The notes: generated by a model not told the origin, from the letters alone. Counted from the first letter of the stretch, positions 36,236 through 48,473 are shown. The stretch: DNA of 64,000 nucleotides from Malania oleifera (GCF_029873635.1 NC_080419.1:67905323-67969322), one strand, 5' to 3'. A program made the numbers and translations.

Positions 36236-38300
36236 ATTTTCCTCAACTAATTTAAGAGCTATTAAGTCTTTCCTCATGACCTCATTCCAGGTTATTTTAG
36301 GTCTACCCCTCCCTCTTTTACTACCAGCAACAATAACTAATCCACTCCCCCCCCCCCCCCCCTCACAAGACTGCTGCTTGGCCTGCATTTTAAATGCCCA
36401 AAGCATCTATGGCACCCCTTCCTTATCTTTTCTCCGACTAGTGTCATGCCTAGTTTATTGCATATATGTTCGTTCTTTAATTTATATTTTAATGTTGTAC
36501 CACTCATTTACCTTAACATCAAGGTAGAACCTTGATGTACACTTATTATGATTGGAAATTCTCTATACTTACCTCCTACAGTCCTGACTCCTAACGCTAG
36601 TCATTACTCTTATCATACATATCCTTAATGACCTCAAAATATCTACTGCGTAATCCATTCTTTTTCTAAAATCCACTATTAGATTACCAATTTACCAAAA
36701 AGCTTAAGCTATTAGTTTGTGGGGAAATCATGTATATCAACTTTAACACTCCCCCTCCCCCACTTTGTACATGCTGCCCAACAACACATGAAGAGATAAA
36801 CACATGATAGATAACACCCATTATAAAGAATATAATATTTTTTTTATTTAGATGTAGGCAACAAAACTAGAACCTAGGACCTCCTGGTAACCAACTCTAA
36901 TATCATTACCACTTTACCTAAAAGCTTAAGCTATTAGGTTGTGGGCCAACAATGTATATTAAGCTTCTTAACACCCACCAAAGAACTTTCCTTAGGTACT
37001 TGTATCATAGCCGTTGTTAAGGTAAATAAAAACCATATGCAAGTCCCTTTTCTTTTCCCTATACCTTTTCATTAATCTTCTTAAGAAATATATAGCTTCT
37101 GTTGTCGATCTCCTAGGCATAAAACCAAATTAATTCTCTGAAACTCCTATTTGTAGTCTATTCTTTGTTCAATTACCCTTTCCGATAGTTTCATCATATG
37201 ACTCATAATCTTAATTCTATGATAGCTATTACAATTTTGAATATCGCCTTAAAGTATCTCCACCACCTCTCTTTTATGTCTTCTTCTTTAGTTAATACAT
37301 TATTGTTGTCATCCTTGATACGTTTTACATTACGTAAATCTTTGCATTTTCTTTCTCTAGCTCTAGAAAATTTATTAGGATCTCTTTCTCCTTCTTTTGT
37401 ATCTAGTTTTAAGTAAATAAAGTATAAAAAGCTTTCTGTTTAGCTTCACCAATGGCCTTCTCCTTTTCTTTTCTTTTTTATTTTTCTTTTTTTTTTTGAA
37501 TTTGCACTTGCCTCTTTATATTTTTCAAGGTTTTCTATATTCATACAATTTTCCCATGTTTTATACTAGATTTTTTTAGTCTTAATAACTTTTTGGACAT
37601 CTTGGTTTATGTAGTACTCTCTCTTTATATATCTAATGTTAGGACTCTATGTTGCATTGTCAAACTTTCACCTAGGATAACTTTACGATCCTTAGATGAT
37701 AGACCATCCCCCTTCCTAGTTAAGAAGAAATTTATTTGATTTCCATTATGCCCACTCTTGAAAATTATTAAGTGTTCTTCTCTTTTCATAAAGAAGGTAT
37801 TTACTATAACCTAATTGTAGGCATAGAAAAATATAAAACTATCTCACCAACAACATTTTTATCTCCATATCCATGGCCTCTATGAATCCTCTCTCATAAT
37901 CTACATTGTCCTTCCCAATGTGACCATTTAAATCAGCTATGAGATATTTTTTCAGACCTTGTATCCCTTGGATAATACTATCCATATCATCCCAAACTTG
38001 TCTTTTAATTTTTTCTGCTAAGCCTGGTTAGGAAGTATATGCTCTAATGACATTTACTATCTCTAGACCTAAAGCTATCTTTACTTTCATGATCCTATCC
38101 CCTAATTTTTTAATGTCTACCACATTATCTTTTAAGTCTTTGTCTACAACGATTCCCACCCTCTTTTTATGTTGATCTTTTCTAGTGCACCAAAGTTGGA
38201 AATTTTTTAATTTCTCTAGGTTTCTCCCCTACTCCTTTTTTCTCTTGAAGGTAGATTAGGTTAATTTTCCTTCTGATCATTGTATCCACTATCTCCATGC
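36224..38300 (-). pseudogene. RTE-type LINE ORF2 pseudogene
   Basis: Read right to left, the domains come in order. An endonuclease (GVGIVVDKDLKDNVVDIKKL, DRIMKVKIALGLEIVNVISA, DLNGHIGKDN) lies at about 38180-37890. RT motifs (IMSHMMKLSERVIEQRIDY, then NLVLCLGDRQ in place of the usual FMPGRST) lie at about 37215-37100. The C-terminal RGRPKITWNEVMRKDLIALK lies near 36320-36240. These are characteristic of plant RTE elements. Stops and frameshifts are frequent and the RT core between 37000 and 36450 is poor. A C13 run at 36349-36361 falls in the coding part. It lies in the 7.2-kb lipase intron, in gene orientation. Confidence 0.85.
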
Positions 38301-39330
38301 TTTCACAACTGTTTCAATGGATGATTTCCAAGTGATACTTGGAATGGAATTACTAAGGCGGTACCGATGTCGTTGGCCAGTTCCCTTTTCCTAATGGGAG
38401 TCACCCTTATATAGGCAAGCAATTCTGGAGAAATGGGCTAGTAAGAAGTTTTTTCAGCCATACAACTTAGGAGCAGATTGAGAATGGGTGGGCCAATATA
38501 TCTTACCTGTTGTGTGATGAATGAAGATGTAGGACAAGAGTGAGTGCCTACTGCCATCCAAAATGTGTTGGGAAAACATAAAGTTGTGATGTTGGATAAG
38601 CTACCACAAGACTTGCCTCTACAATGAGGCACAAAGCATGAGAATCAAGTTGTTACCAAGGGTAAAGCCTCTTGCTAAAGAGTCATATTGATGGTGCCTC
38701 CAGAATTAAATAATTGAGGAGGCAACTTGATGAGTTATTGGAAACGGGTGATATACAACCCTTCCAAAGTACTGTCTAAGGCACTCGTATTGTTTCAGAG
38801 GAAACGTGACGGGGGCATATAGATGTGTGGATTACCACACGCTCAACTAAGTGATTGTGCACAAAAAGTACCCCATTCCACTTATTTCTGATTTATTTGA
38901 TCAGCAAAGTCATGCCAAGTACTTCACCAAACTTGAGCTATGGTAAGTCTACTACATAGTAGATGGTGAAGAACCTAAGACTACTTGCATAACATTCTTG
39001 CCCACAGTTCTAATCTAGAGGAACATGAAAAGCATCTACAAAAGTTGTTGACAGCTTTTATGTGAAGAAAGAGAAGTGCTCTTCGCTCAAAGGACTATCA
39101 AATTCCTTTGTCATGTGGTTGAAAAATTTATTCAGATGGATATAGAAAAGATGAGAGTGATTCAAGATTGCAAGATCCTAAGGACAATCAACGAGTTGTG
39201 TTCCTTTTATTGGACTCGCCAAATACTATCGCAAGTTTGCGGAGGATTACTTGAGGACCACCTCTTGCACAAAGAGAGGTCAAATCACCAAGGAAGAAGT
39301 AGCACAAGTTCTTAGTGAAGTGGAAGTGCC
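38290..39330 (+). pseudogene. Ty3/Gypsy pol fragment (protease and RT)
   Basis: The left end shows MDDFQVILGMELLRRYRC, the end of the retropepsin domain. RT motifs follow: ELLETGYIQPSK, VDYHTLN, KKYPIPLISDLFDQQSHAKY, FTKLEL, then the RNase H-side motif KFLCHVVEKFIQMD. Several stops interrupt it. The motif order is protease before RT, with no integrase. Confidence 0.82.
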
Positions 39331-39589
39331 TCAAAGATGAAAAAATCAGCTTGATGTCAATGGAAGACATAGAACATTTCGTGGATAAAGTTGAAGAGTA
39401 CATAGTCAAGGTCTATAAGGTCGTCAACCGCATAAGTAAGGGTGAATGCCAAGACCCAAGCTTAGGGATTTGCCTATGACTGGTTGTCTTCTGTACAGGA
39501 GATAGGTTACCATCATGTAAATGGTAGTGTAGGTTTTATTCTATGATTTGCCTAAACATGTGTTGCCTACAAAGGTATGAACAATGAAT

Positions 39590-39835
39590 TGCATTGCTTT
39601 ATGGTTCACGCTTTACTGCGTGACTCATTTTTCCACACATGCTTGTTTACTATTCCTCTTACTTTGTATTTGACAGTTGTGAATTCATTCATGTGGTGAA
39701 AACATGATATATTCAACGGTTCTGAATTTGTTAATGTGGTGAAAACAAGAAATATTTTCGATTGACTAGTTAAGCTAGTTGCTATAAGTACCACAAGGCC
39801 CTTCATTGTCTGTTAAGTGTTCAGCCCATGACACC
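39590..39835 (+). mobile_element. Gypsy LTR fragment
   Basis: The segment shares phrases with 53890-54080 and 60053-60190: TTGACTAGTTAAGCTAG-type text, CCACAAGGCCCTTCA and an end in GCCCATGACA. It lies downstream of the Gypsy pol piece at 38.3-39.3 kb, so it is the probable 3' LTR of the same element. Ends were not fixed. Confidence 0.55.
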
Positions 39836-41047
39836 AAGCATTGTAACTCTACATTTGTAAAGTAGGGTAGAAAAAACTTTAGTCACGTTCTCTGGCTCTC
39901 TGCTATTAGGTGCAAATCTTGTCATCTAGAATAGAAAATTTGGTTTAGTTTTACCGAGAGAGAGAGAGAGAGAGAAACCTAAATTGTGGATTTATAAAAA
40001 CCATCTCATTTATTTTGAAAAATGGTGGATTCCTTGTGGTGCAAGCAAAAGTGGGTGTGTGTGGATTCCTTGTTCCTATGCATAGTGTATCTTGTAAGAT
40101 TAGAAGACTAGCACCATTTTTGGATCTCAACCTATTGGATATTAAGTTTCCTATCATGCCTTATCTACTTCAACTTGGCCAATTTCAAACTTAGAATCAT
40201 CACAATGAAAATGCTTCAAAATCCCAAATATAATATTTCAACTTGACCACTTCAACTGAAACATTCTATGACTTTATAGAACCCAAAGTTGATCCTAAGG
40301 TGAATTTTCAATTTAAAGGTGGAGATCCCCTTTTGTAGTGCCATGTGAGTTGAACAAGAAGTGGTGAAAAACTTTAGAAGTAAAAGAAGCATAAGAATAA
40401 CCTACCTATATACATACGTAGTGGGGTTCAAAAGTGCATAAAATACCCACATTGATTGTCAACAAGTTGATTGTTGGGTAATATTTCTTTACAAACAATT
40501 GCAGGTAAAGAAATGATGTACCTTTCCAGTTTCTGCAGAAACTCTATATTTAGAAAGGCTTTGTAGAAATATTAAAACCAGTAGAACCTAACAGTCTTGT
40601 ATAAATATTCAAACCAGTTGAACCTAGCGTCTGTTCTTCAAAAAACACACCCAATAAGCTTCACAGCATCTGAAAAGCTTGATATTAAGAAAATAGTGTG
40701 TTAGATTTTGCATTGACAAAGGGCAGGAAGTTTTACCAGGTTGCACACATGTTGCTCCTGTCATCATGCCTCTCCCAAAGATGCAGTGACATTGGGGGAT
40801 CAACAAATTGATGCAAGCACACACAGTAGCTGACTAGGGTGAAAATTTTAAGAAACCAAAAAGAAATATTTACATGAACAATTTTATAGTAATGGACATA
40901 CAAAAATCTACAGCCAAAAACATGTCGTAAAACTATTTGTTTCCAATGATCTAATTTGAACCATGCTATAAATAAATAAATAAATAAATAAATACACACA
41001 TATACACACGCACAAAGTATATATAAGCATGTACATAGACCCATGAC
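39836..41047. other. Lipase intron, no element recognised
   Basis: (GA)n near 39955-39975 and (AAAT)n near 40973-40995. Nothing else is supported. A tentative exon at 40737-40829 was examined and rejected. Confidence 0.5.
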
Positions 41048-41078
41048 CGAGAGAGAGAGAGAGAGAGAGAGACTTTCT
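41048..41078 (-). repeat. TC microsatellite at an altered splice donor
   Basis: On the minus strand the lipase exon text ATAAA is followed by GAAAGT and then (TC)12 and GGTCATGG. Homology and reading phase place the ancestral exon end at 41078, where GT is expected but GA is present. The next GTs are at 41073 (wrong phase) and at 41047 (correct phase). Confidence 0.7.
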
Positions 41079-41232
41079 TTATCAAACCATCCAAGTCTTC
41101 CTCTGAAAGGATGCATTCCCTACATAGACTATCAGTAATGAGGTCTTCAGGAGTCTCAGTTCCTCGCACAGCAATCACTACAGATCGTAGATGATGTAAA
41201 ACCACGATAAAATATGTAGCTTCACACTTTCC
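41078..41232 (-). CDS. Lipase gene, first exon found in window
   Basis: The acceptor is TTGTAG. The peptide is GKCEATYFIVVLHHLRSVVI, AVRGTETPEDLITDSLCREC, ILSEEDLDGLI plus two bases. RSVVIAVRGTETPEDLITD is the signature block just upstream of the catalytic core in plant Sn1-specific diacylglycerol-lipase-like proteins. The last two bases plus the next exon give DGLINSSC, matching the family at the DGLINS position. The donor is not GT (see the neighbouring microsatellite entry). If splicing uses the in-phase donor at 41047, a Val-Ser-Leu repeat of about ten residues would be added. About 220 N-terminal residues, normally with membrane segments, were not found to the right. Confidence 0.9.
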
Positions 41233-41607
41233 CTACAATGAGAGAAAAAAAAAAAAAAAAAACTAAATAGAATGTAGCCTTGACAAATCAAATAAAATAA
41301 TCCCAAAATTCACATGGTCAAAAACAACACAAGACTCAAAAGGGGAAAAAAATCAAGTTATAATAAAGCTATGGACTATCAGAATTCCAGTAATCACAAG
41401 TTGTGATTTCACATCCATTTGGGTGATACTTGCAATTTAAAATCCAACATTGTTGTTTATGGAAATGATAACCCATCTAGTAAAAGATTCACAGTGACCA
41501 AAATGCTATGATCAATCAAATGACAACCAAAGAATCACCAAAAAAGGAAAATAAAAACAAAGAAGTGCCCATTAAGCAAGCAGTTCTTGACCAAGGTTCA
41601 TCAGATG
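41233..41607. other. Spacer, no feature seen
   Basis: AT-rich sequence upstream of the first located lipase exon, with a poly-A run near 41248-41265. No further lipase exon was recognised. Confidence 0.5.
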
Positions 41608-42213
41608 ATAGATATTTTAAAATGAGGTGGTGTAAGGCGAGTTTTCTAACCCTTAAGAGGCAACACATAAGCTTAAAAGGTTTGGGACCTAAGCCTTTTG
41701 AGAATCTATTTCCAGATAAAAATATGTAAATAAATTACATATATTTTACAAATAATGAAAAATTAATAAAATCACAAATTGCAAACTCCTTGTTGGGCAT
41801 TCAAAAATTGCTAACTTGAATTCATTATATAAATCATGACAAAAGATCACCATAACATCAATAGCATTACAAAGTTCAAATTATTTTCAAGATCTAAGAT
41901 ACAACTCTTAATTATTTTGGAAAGATTGAGGTTCAAGAGTTTTAGAAATCCACTCATATTATGACATTCCTTTTATATATATACACAGAGTTAGAATTTT
42001 CTAGTGAAATCTAACTTGAGATTCACACACTGAAAATGCATAAGCCTTAACTAAAAAGGCGCAAAAGGCTTGCCTTCTATATTAATGTGTAAGCCTTAGC
42101 GTGTAATGTGTTAGCCTTTTTAATACTTAGCATTTTGGATAGAGCCTCAAGGCATTTTAGGCCTGCCTTGCCGTGAGGCGAGCCTTGATTGAACCTTCTA
42201 AAACATTTGATAC
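41608..42213. mobile_element. Degenerate non-autonomous hAT-like relic
   Basis: The left end (ATATTTTAAAATGAGG, GTGTAAGGCGAG, ACCCTTAAGAGGC) and the right end (GAGGCGAGCC, TTCTAAAACATTTG) resemble the inverted ends and subterminal GCCT/AGGC words of the complete element at 55030-59584. No transposase and no clear target duplication. About 600 bp. Confidence 0.5.
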
Positions 42214-42535
42214 CATAACTACTTCAAACACTAGCTGAAATAAATCATGGTTTCGATTTCAGACTTGCTTGATAGCAAGATTTAAAAAGAAATGGCATGG
42301 ATATGAGGATATGTAATATTGGATCAACATGACTTGAAAATTGATTGTACTACAAAAAAAATTCCAAACAGGACCAATTAGCAGCAAAGAATGAGCAAGA
42401 AATGATAGAAAATAATGAGAAAGCCAAAAGAAGATAATAGGAATAAATGGCAAAATAAAGAGAGAAAATCAAAGCAAGACTAAATTTAGAGCATAATTCT
42501 CAATATTTAGACCTGCCTCTCATGGTTACACAAAA
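42214..42535. other. Spacer, no feature seen
   Basis: Unassigned AT-rich DNA between the hAT-like relic and the truncated end of Copia element C. Confidence 0.4.
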
Positions 42536-45000
42536 ATCCTTAATTCTCAATGTGTGTGAATAATCCAAACCATACACCTTAGTATATCCCTCAGCAACAA
42601 GTCGCACCTTCAGACAAGCCACACAACCATCAAGGCTGACTTTCATAGTATATACATAGCAACAACCAAACACAATTTTATCAGGGTCAAGAGATACCAA
42701 TTCCCAAGTATCATTATCACACGTCTTCAACTGTTACATTTCTCCAACTAGAGTGGGCTAAGGCTTCTGAAACAGATTTAGGAAGAAAAACTGAGGATAG
42801 AGTAGTAACAAAACAATAACAGAAGAGTGACACAAATTTGTAGCAAAAAAGGTTGGAGATGGGATGTTGTGCATCTGTACATATACCTTTCCGAACAACA
42901 ATAATAGGATCAACATTGTTGAAAATATGATCATCAAACAAGGAAGCCAAGGCATACTTATAAAAGCTGGAGGGAACTCTCGTCCCTAGAGCAGCCATCA
43001 TGAATATACCTGCAAATTAGAATGATCAATATGATAAGAAGGACTCAAACTACATGGAGACACAGGTGGATGACTAAGTAAATATGACAAACTAGAATAT
43101 GGAAGGTTAGCCAGAGGAAGAAAGTGATTGACGTAAGAAGCACTTAGGGACTAAGAGTAGCATGGCATGGACTCAAAGAAGGTAACATCAGCAGAGACAA
43201 AAAAACCCAATGCAGAACATGACTATAACAACAATATCCCTTTTGAGTACATAAGTAGCCCAGAAAGACACATTTTATAGCATGAGGATCCACTTATCCA
43301 CCCAGGGGGTTAGCTGATGAACAAAGGAACTGTATATACGAGGAGGCAAAGGTAACAGAGGAGCATTAGGGAAGAGAACAGAGTAGGGAATCTTACCACC
43401 AATAGGGAATTTTACCACTAAGAACAGAGGATGGCATGTTAATAAGATAGCAGGCGATGAGTACAACATTACTCCAAAACAGCTTAGGAACATGCATTAG
43501 ATAAAGGTGCGAGTGGCTTTAAGGATATGTCTATTTCTCCTCTGCAACCCCATACAGTTGAGGAGCATGCGCACAAGATGATTTTGAACAATACCGAACT
43601 AAGTCATATAGCAGTGAATTGGGTGCTGAAGTACTCTGGCATTATCCTTTTTATAGCACGTAGCCTTTTTCGAAGTATACGAACAAGCAAAGTGGTCTCG
43701 CAGCAACAATGGAGGCAATAGAAAGGGATAAAGGCAAAGTGTTAAAGCCCATAGCTTCACACCCTCTGCTAATCGTCTTCCCCGTCTTCAAATCTTCAAT
43801 GGCCATAGAATCAAGGAAGAATGTTTTTGAACAATTCATGGATTTTGTAATCTTGCTAACTGACACAAGTTTGTAAGGGAACTTGGGAATATACAAAACT
43901 GAAGGAAAATAAATAGAGGACGTAGGATTTACAGTATCTATTCCCTTAATGGTAGTAGTGGACCCATCAACAAGAACAACATGAAGTAAGTTATTAGTAT
44001 ACTAAAGAGTAGAGACGAAATTAGGTATACCCATTATATGATTTGTAGCAGCTGAATCTATAACCCAAGGACTAGGGCGAGAGGTATTGAAGAAGAGGCA
44101 AGTTGTAGGGTTACATGTCTGAGCAAAACATGCTATGAGTAGGGAAGCTCGATGGGATGCTTCATGCTGCCAGAATTTGGAACAATCTTCCTCTAACATT
44201 GATACAATATGCCGCTCCCCACTTGGGCTTGAAAGTGTGGAATCTGTGGTGGCTGCATTGGTGACACAAGGAGGTTCACTGTGGAGATCCCAATGAGGGC
44301 ACTTGCAAGGAGGGTCTCTACCTCGTCCATCTCTTCCACTACATCCACTTGAACTGCCTCGAGAACTTTTGAGACTACTTGGTTGAAAATCAAAATCACC
44401 CTACATAGTAAAAGCAATTTCAACCCATATGCAAAGGTTGGGGATTGTGTGCCGGAGAAAGCACGAATATGCAAAAATAAACATCGGCAAAGGATGCAAC
44501 TATGCACTACCGAAATTCTAAGATTACACAACCTCAAATTCCAGTTTCAAACCCTCTCTAACCCGAAGCATTGACATATGCTCCCTTTGCTTTTGCATCT
44601 CACGAACATTGGAAATTATAAGTTGCACAACCTTAAGCTTCTCATGGATATGCTTCATCTCTGCAAGTACTTTATGACACTCCTATCTCCTGTTGTAACC
44701 GAAAGTTCTAGAGATAGATTGTACATATGAGTAATATTACTAGAATACAAAAGCTTGACATAATCCCATATATCATTGCACATGTCCAAATGCATGGACA
44801 TCTATGCAATTTGTTGTTCCATCAAGTTCCATAAAAGTAAACAATAAGTGCATCTTCCTAAATCCATGCTTCTTTCCTTTTATCATCAGAAGGCCTAGAG
44901 GCCCTAGACTAAAACAAGTTTTTAGATTTACCTAGGCCTGTCAAATAAATTTTAACAACTTGAAACCACCAAACATAATTCTTTCTATCCAAATTTTTGG
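42536..45000 (-). pseudogene. Copia element C gag-pol pseudogene, 3'-truncated
   Basis: Read right to left: gag (NLDRKNYVWWFQVVKIYLTG; NDIWDYVKLLYSSNITHMYN) at about 44990-44570; a zinc-knuckle relic (CKCPHWDLHSEPPC) near 44310-44265; protease start (SPWVIDSAATNHIMG) near 44070-44020; a pre-integrase stretch (YIPKFPYKLVSVSKITKS) at 43900-43740; integrase C-terminus (GGKIPYSVLFPNAPLLPLPP) at 43410-43320; and RT start (LPKSVSEALAHSSW, NDTWELVSLD, VYGLDYSHTL) at 42800-42536. Coding resemblance stops after YSHT, so the RT core, RNase H and 3' LTR are lost. Frames are broken several times. It is related to elements A and B. Confidence 0.87.
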
Positions 45001-45730
45001 TTGTTTACTGTGGCAGCGATGAAGGGAATATACTTTTGGGATTCAACTCCATCCCAACACTCACAAATAAAATCAATGACAAACAAAGTGAGCTTCCAAA
45101 ACCTAAACAACCACAAATAAGGCTAAACACTGACTCAACCACAAACAAGTCACCAAGAAACAAGAATATCAACTGCCAGAGTCCTCAAAAATTAGCCTAC
45201 ACACATTACCACCGCCCCAAGGGACCAACCAATCACATGAATAGCACACAACGGCAACTAATAAGTTATCAAGAGCGAATGATAAAAAAAAAAAAAATAG
45301 GACTTTCACCAAAATAAGCGACTAGCAACTTGGTATTATGGTCTATGGAAGGATTTAAGAATTTTGGAAGAAACCAAAGGCAAAACCTGCAAAAAAATTC
45401 TCTCACATGTCGGCAAGTGGGGATGAACCTACCAATGATTAGCCAGCACATAGGGGTGCATGGTGGGTCCTCCAGCAACGAGATTTCACACACCTACAGA
45501 TCAGAGGGGGATTCTGAGAATGAGTATGGTGTTGGTTTTGTGAATACAGAAGCATTCTTGAGATTCTGACAAGTCAACACTGCCTAGGAAGTTTCCAGCG
45601 ACTGCAGTATTTTCCATTGACCTCTAGACTTGCTCCTGACCTCTAAAGGCATGCTGATCCTTCTATAATGGTAGATTTTAATAGGACGATCGGGTTTAGG
45701 ATTTGGTTTGGTGGTAGGGTTTAGATCATA

Positions 45731-45746
45731 TCTTCCTTTGGTACCA
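45731..45746 (-). other. Primer-binding site of Copia element C
   Basis: TGGTACCAAAGGAAGA on the minus strand directly follows the LTR end CTTCAACA. It is a variant of the tRNA-Met-type site. Confidence 0.6.
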
Positions 45747-45914
45747 TGTTGAAGTAATGAGTAAAACAGAAGACCTAAGCACAATGATAGGTCTTCCCTC
45801 TATTTACAATATATGTCAAGTACATACCAAAGACCCTAATACCCTACTAACTCACAATTATTAACGTAACACTAACACACACTAATAATACAAAAATGAC
45901 CAATATAACCATCA
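45747..45914 (-). mobile_element. Copia element C, 5' LTR
   Basis: On the minus strand it starts TGATGGTTATATTGGTC and contains GACATATATTGTAAATAGAGG and GACCTATCATTGTG. It is homologous to the element A LTRs at 23709 and 27976. Its position to the right of the antisense gag is as expected. Length is about 168 bp. Confidence 0.8.
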
Positions 45915-46151
45915 GCAGGCTTCACAATTATACACCTTAAAAATCACACTCAGGACTACATTTGTTTCATGCAATAGTTCAATAGTAAAATTATTGAGCT
46001 AGAAAATTCCATAATAGTTCACCATTGAATTGAACGACAACATAAGACTCCAAATTCTACTAGGACAAATAGAAACATTAAAATAAAGTGACTCTCATAC
46101 AAGACTAATAAGGGCCACTAAATATAAACTATGAAATCAAAGGGAGAAAAG

Positions 46152-47046
46152 CATAGTTGTCAAACTTGTACAATTCTCAACTCAAATCATACAATTGACT
46201 AGCCAATTGATTCGAATCGATTTGTGCTTTTTAGCAGCTAGTTGGCATTGGGTGTATTGGGATCTAGAAATATGTTGTGATAAACTTCCAAGAAAACCCT
46301 CTAAATCATGCACTCGGCTTTTCTTTTTTCCATAGTGTTAACAACCTCTTTGGTTTGTGCTAGGAGAGGAGTCCTCCAAGGAATCCCCTCCATCCTTTAG
46401 CCCCTAGTAGCCAAATCAAAATAAGCAAGAGTACACCTCGAATCTTATGCTTGTTGATTCGAATCTTATGAATTATGATTCAAATCTCACGGTTCACAAT
46501 TCAATAAGCATTCACATATGACCCAAATCCAAGGGATCCATTTGGTTCCAAGTCAAACCAAACTAATTAAAAAATCCAAATATTCATAAATTCTTAACAC
46601 AAAGCCTTAAACCATTTTTGAAAGGCCTTCAGAATCAAAATAAACAAAATCTTTCTACTCTTATCTTTTTTGGTTTATTTTTAAAATTTAATTTCATAAA
46701 TTTTCTCTATAAAGTTTCACAATTCCATAGTATTAGTTGGTTTGATTCTCCTCAAAATAGTTTGTTTTGAAGCTAGAAGTGCTTAGATACGAAAAAAATT
46801 CAAGGTTTTGCCATTTCATATGCAAGTTATTTCTACTTTTTAAACTTTCTGATACATGGTATATTTTTTAATCCATGAATAAAAGTGTATGTATATCAGG
46901 GTACACAAGCATTTAATTTTAATAAAAAAAATGTCACTTTAATTTTCTTTGTTTGTTTTACGTATATACATTTATCATATAATAGATTTTTTGAATTTGC
47001 TCTAAATCTTACGATTCAAGTTGATTTTCGATTCTCAGTTCACAAT
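46152..47046. mobile_element. Left part of a degenerate hAT element
   Basis: CATAGTTGTCAAACTTG at 46152 matches the terminus of the complete hAT element at 48474-51485, and subterminal words such as GATTCGAATC, TACGATTC and ATTCACAATTC follow. The opposite terminus is missing where LINE-like DNA begins at about 47047. No transposase is seen. Confidence 0.55.
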
Positions 47047-48465
47047 TTTTTTGAGACAATAAAATTTTATTAATAAAATGAAGCAATAGTAATACATGGA
47101 GAACAGCAAGGAAGATAACTATGTCCCTACGCAAATGGAGAGAAGTTGCTTGAGCCTTCAAATTTCTTGCTTTGTGCTCAAACTACACATTCCAAACCAC
47201 AGCATACATCGCACATGTCCATAAAGACTCTCCTAAACAATCATGCTAAAAGTCAAAGTCCAAACAAAAGCATGGATCTTGAAAGGAACCTTAGCTTTCC
47301 AAATGACATGATATAAATTTTTTTTTTATTTGAGTTGGGGGGGGGGGGTGCGGCTAGGGTTTTAAAGCTTCAATAAATTAAGGAAGAAAGATTAGGAAGA
47401 AAAAAGCCCAAAGAATTACCTTGCCAAACCTTCACATGACTCCTAGTTTGCAAAACAAAAGAATCCAAAACACTTCGCAAAGTAGTAAGCCCATCAACCT
47501 CCCTTTTATCAAGACTCTTAAATAAGGGGAAATCCCTAAAAAAAGAGCACCTTCAAAGAATAAAAGGAGGCAATTTGTGCATTATGAACACAAGCACCTC
47601 CAAAGAAACTTTTCCTACCCAAAGAGTCTCCCAAAATTGAATATTATTGTCATTGCTTTCTTTGAATCGAGTAAGTGGAAAGAACAAATGAGCAACCTTG
47701 GAGATGAACTTTGGGAGACATGTCTACAAAAAATTATCACTTCCTCTAGTATCCCACCCATTTTCATGAACTCCATATTTACTTCCAAGGGAATTAACTT
47801 CTAAAGGGAACCCCTACAACCACTTTTCAACTAAAAATACGCTTCTAGATACGAAATTACCAAGTTCCAAGTACAATCCCCCAACCCCTCCGATTAGGTC
47901 TCATAACCATGTACCAACTAACAAGATGATCCCTCCTATTATCCCCTATACCAAACCAAAAGAAATCTCTTGTTAGCTTCATGAGAACCAGCATGCTTGT
48001 AGGAACTCTAAAAATAGATATTGGGGAGAAAAGAAGAAGAAGAAGAAGAAGAAGATACAAATGTTGGAAAGGGAAAGACTACTAAGAAAGCATGAACCCT
48101 AAAAAATAAGTACATCCTCTTCCAACCCTCCAATCTCCCACTCACTCTCTCAACCACAGAATCCCAAAAATCAATAGAAGCAAGGTTACCCCTTGGGGAA
48201 AAATCTAAACAAGAAAAAAGCCAAAGAAACAAAACAAGCTAAAGCCTTACAACTCCAAGTCAATATGATCTATATTGATGTCAACTACCCCCAAAATCTT
48301 CTTAAACCTCTAATCACCACTAATCCATTAGCATGCAAAATCAATGCACTCAACAAATCAAGGTAAAGGAGAACAGAGACAAGGGATTCCCTCGCCAAAA
48401 GGCCCAAGAAGCCCTAAATCTCTCCCTAGGTTGCTTATTCACAATCACAAAATGTTTATTGAGAA
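47047..48465 (-). mobile_element. L1-type LINE fragment 1
   Basis: Minus-strand translation shows NLASIDFWDSVVERVSGRLE, GWKRMYLFF and, after a (GAA)8 run at 48032-48055, FRVPTSMLVLMKLTRDFFW, FGIGDNRRDHLVSW. This is the region of L1-type ORF2 just C-terminal to the RT core. Further left, IWKAKVPFK-like text matches the zinc-binding domain. It is truncated on the right by the hAT insertion and carries stops. A G10 run is near 47339-47348. Confidence 0.75.
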
Positions 48466-48473
48466 TAAGCAAC
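48466..48473. repeat. 8-bp target-site duplication, left (TAAGCAAC)
   Basis: TAAGCAAC directly precedes the hAT terminus and is repeated exactly at 51486-51493. Confidence 0.9.

Noticed and set aside
39836..40440. Possible additional exon or element near the (GA)n run at 39955
   Set aside because: No splice-bounded peptide or transposon motif could be identified on either strand.
40737..40829. Possible extra lipase exon between the 41.2-kb and 33.8-kb exons, with AG and GT borders
   Set aside because: The phase needed by the flanking exons meets a stop or does not fit, the peptide does not resemble the family, and the flanking exons already join to restore DGLINSSC.
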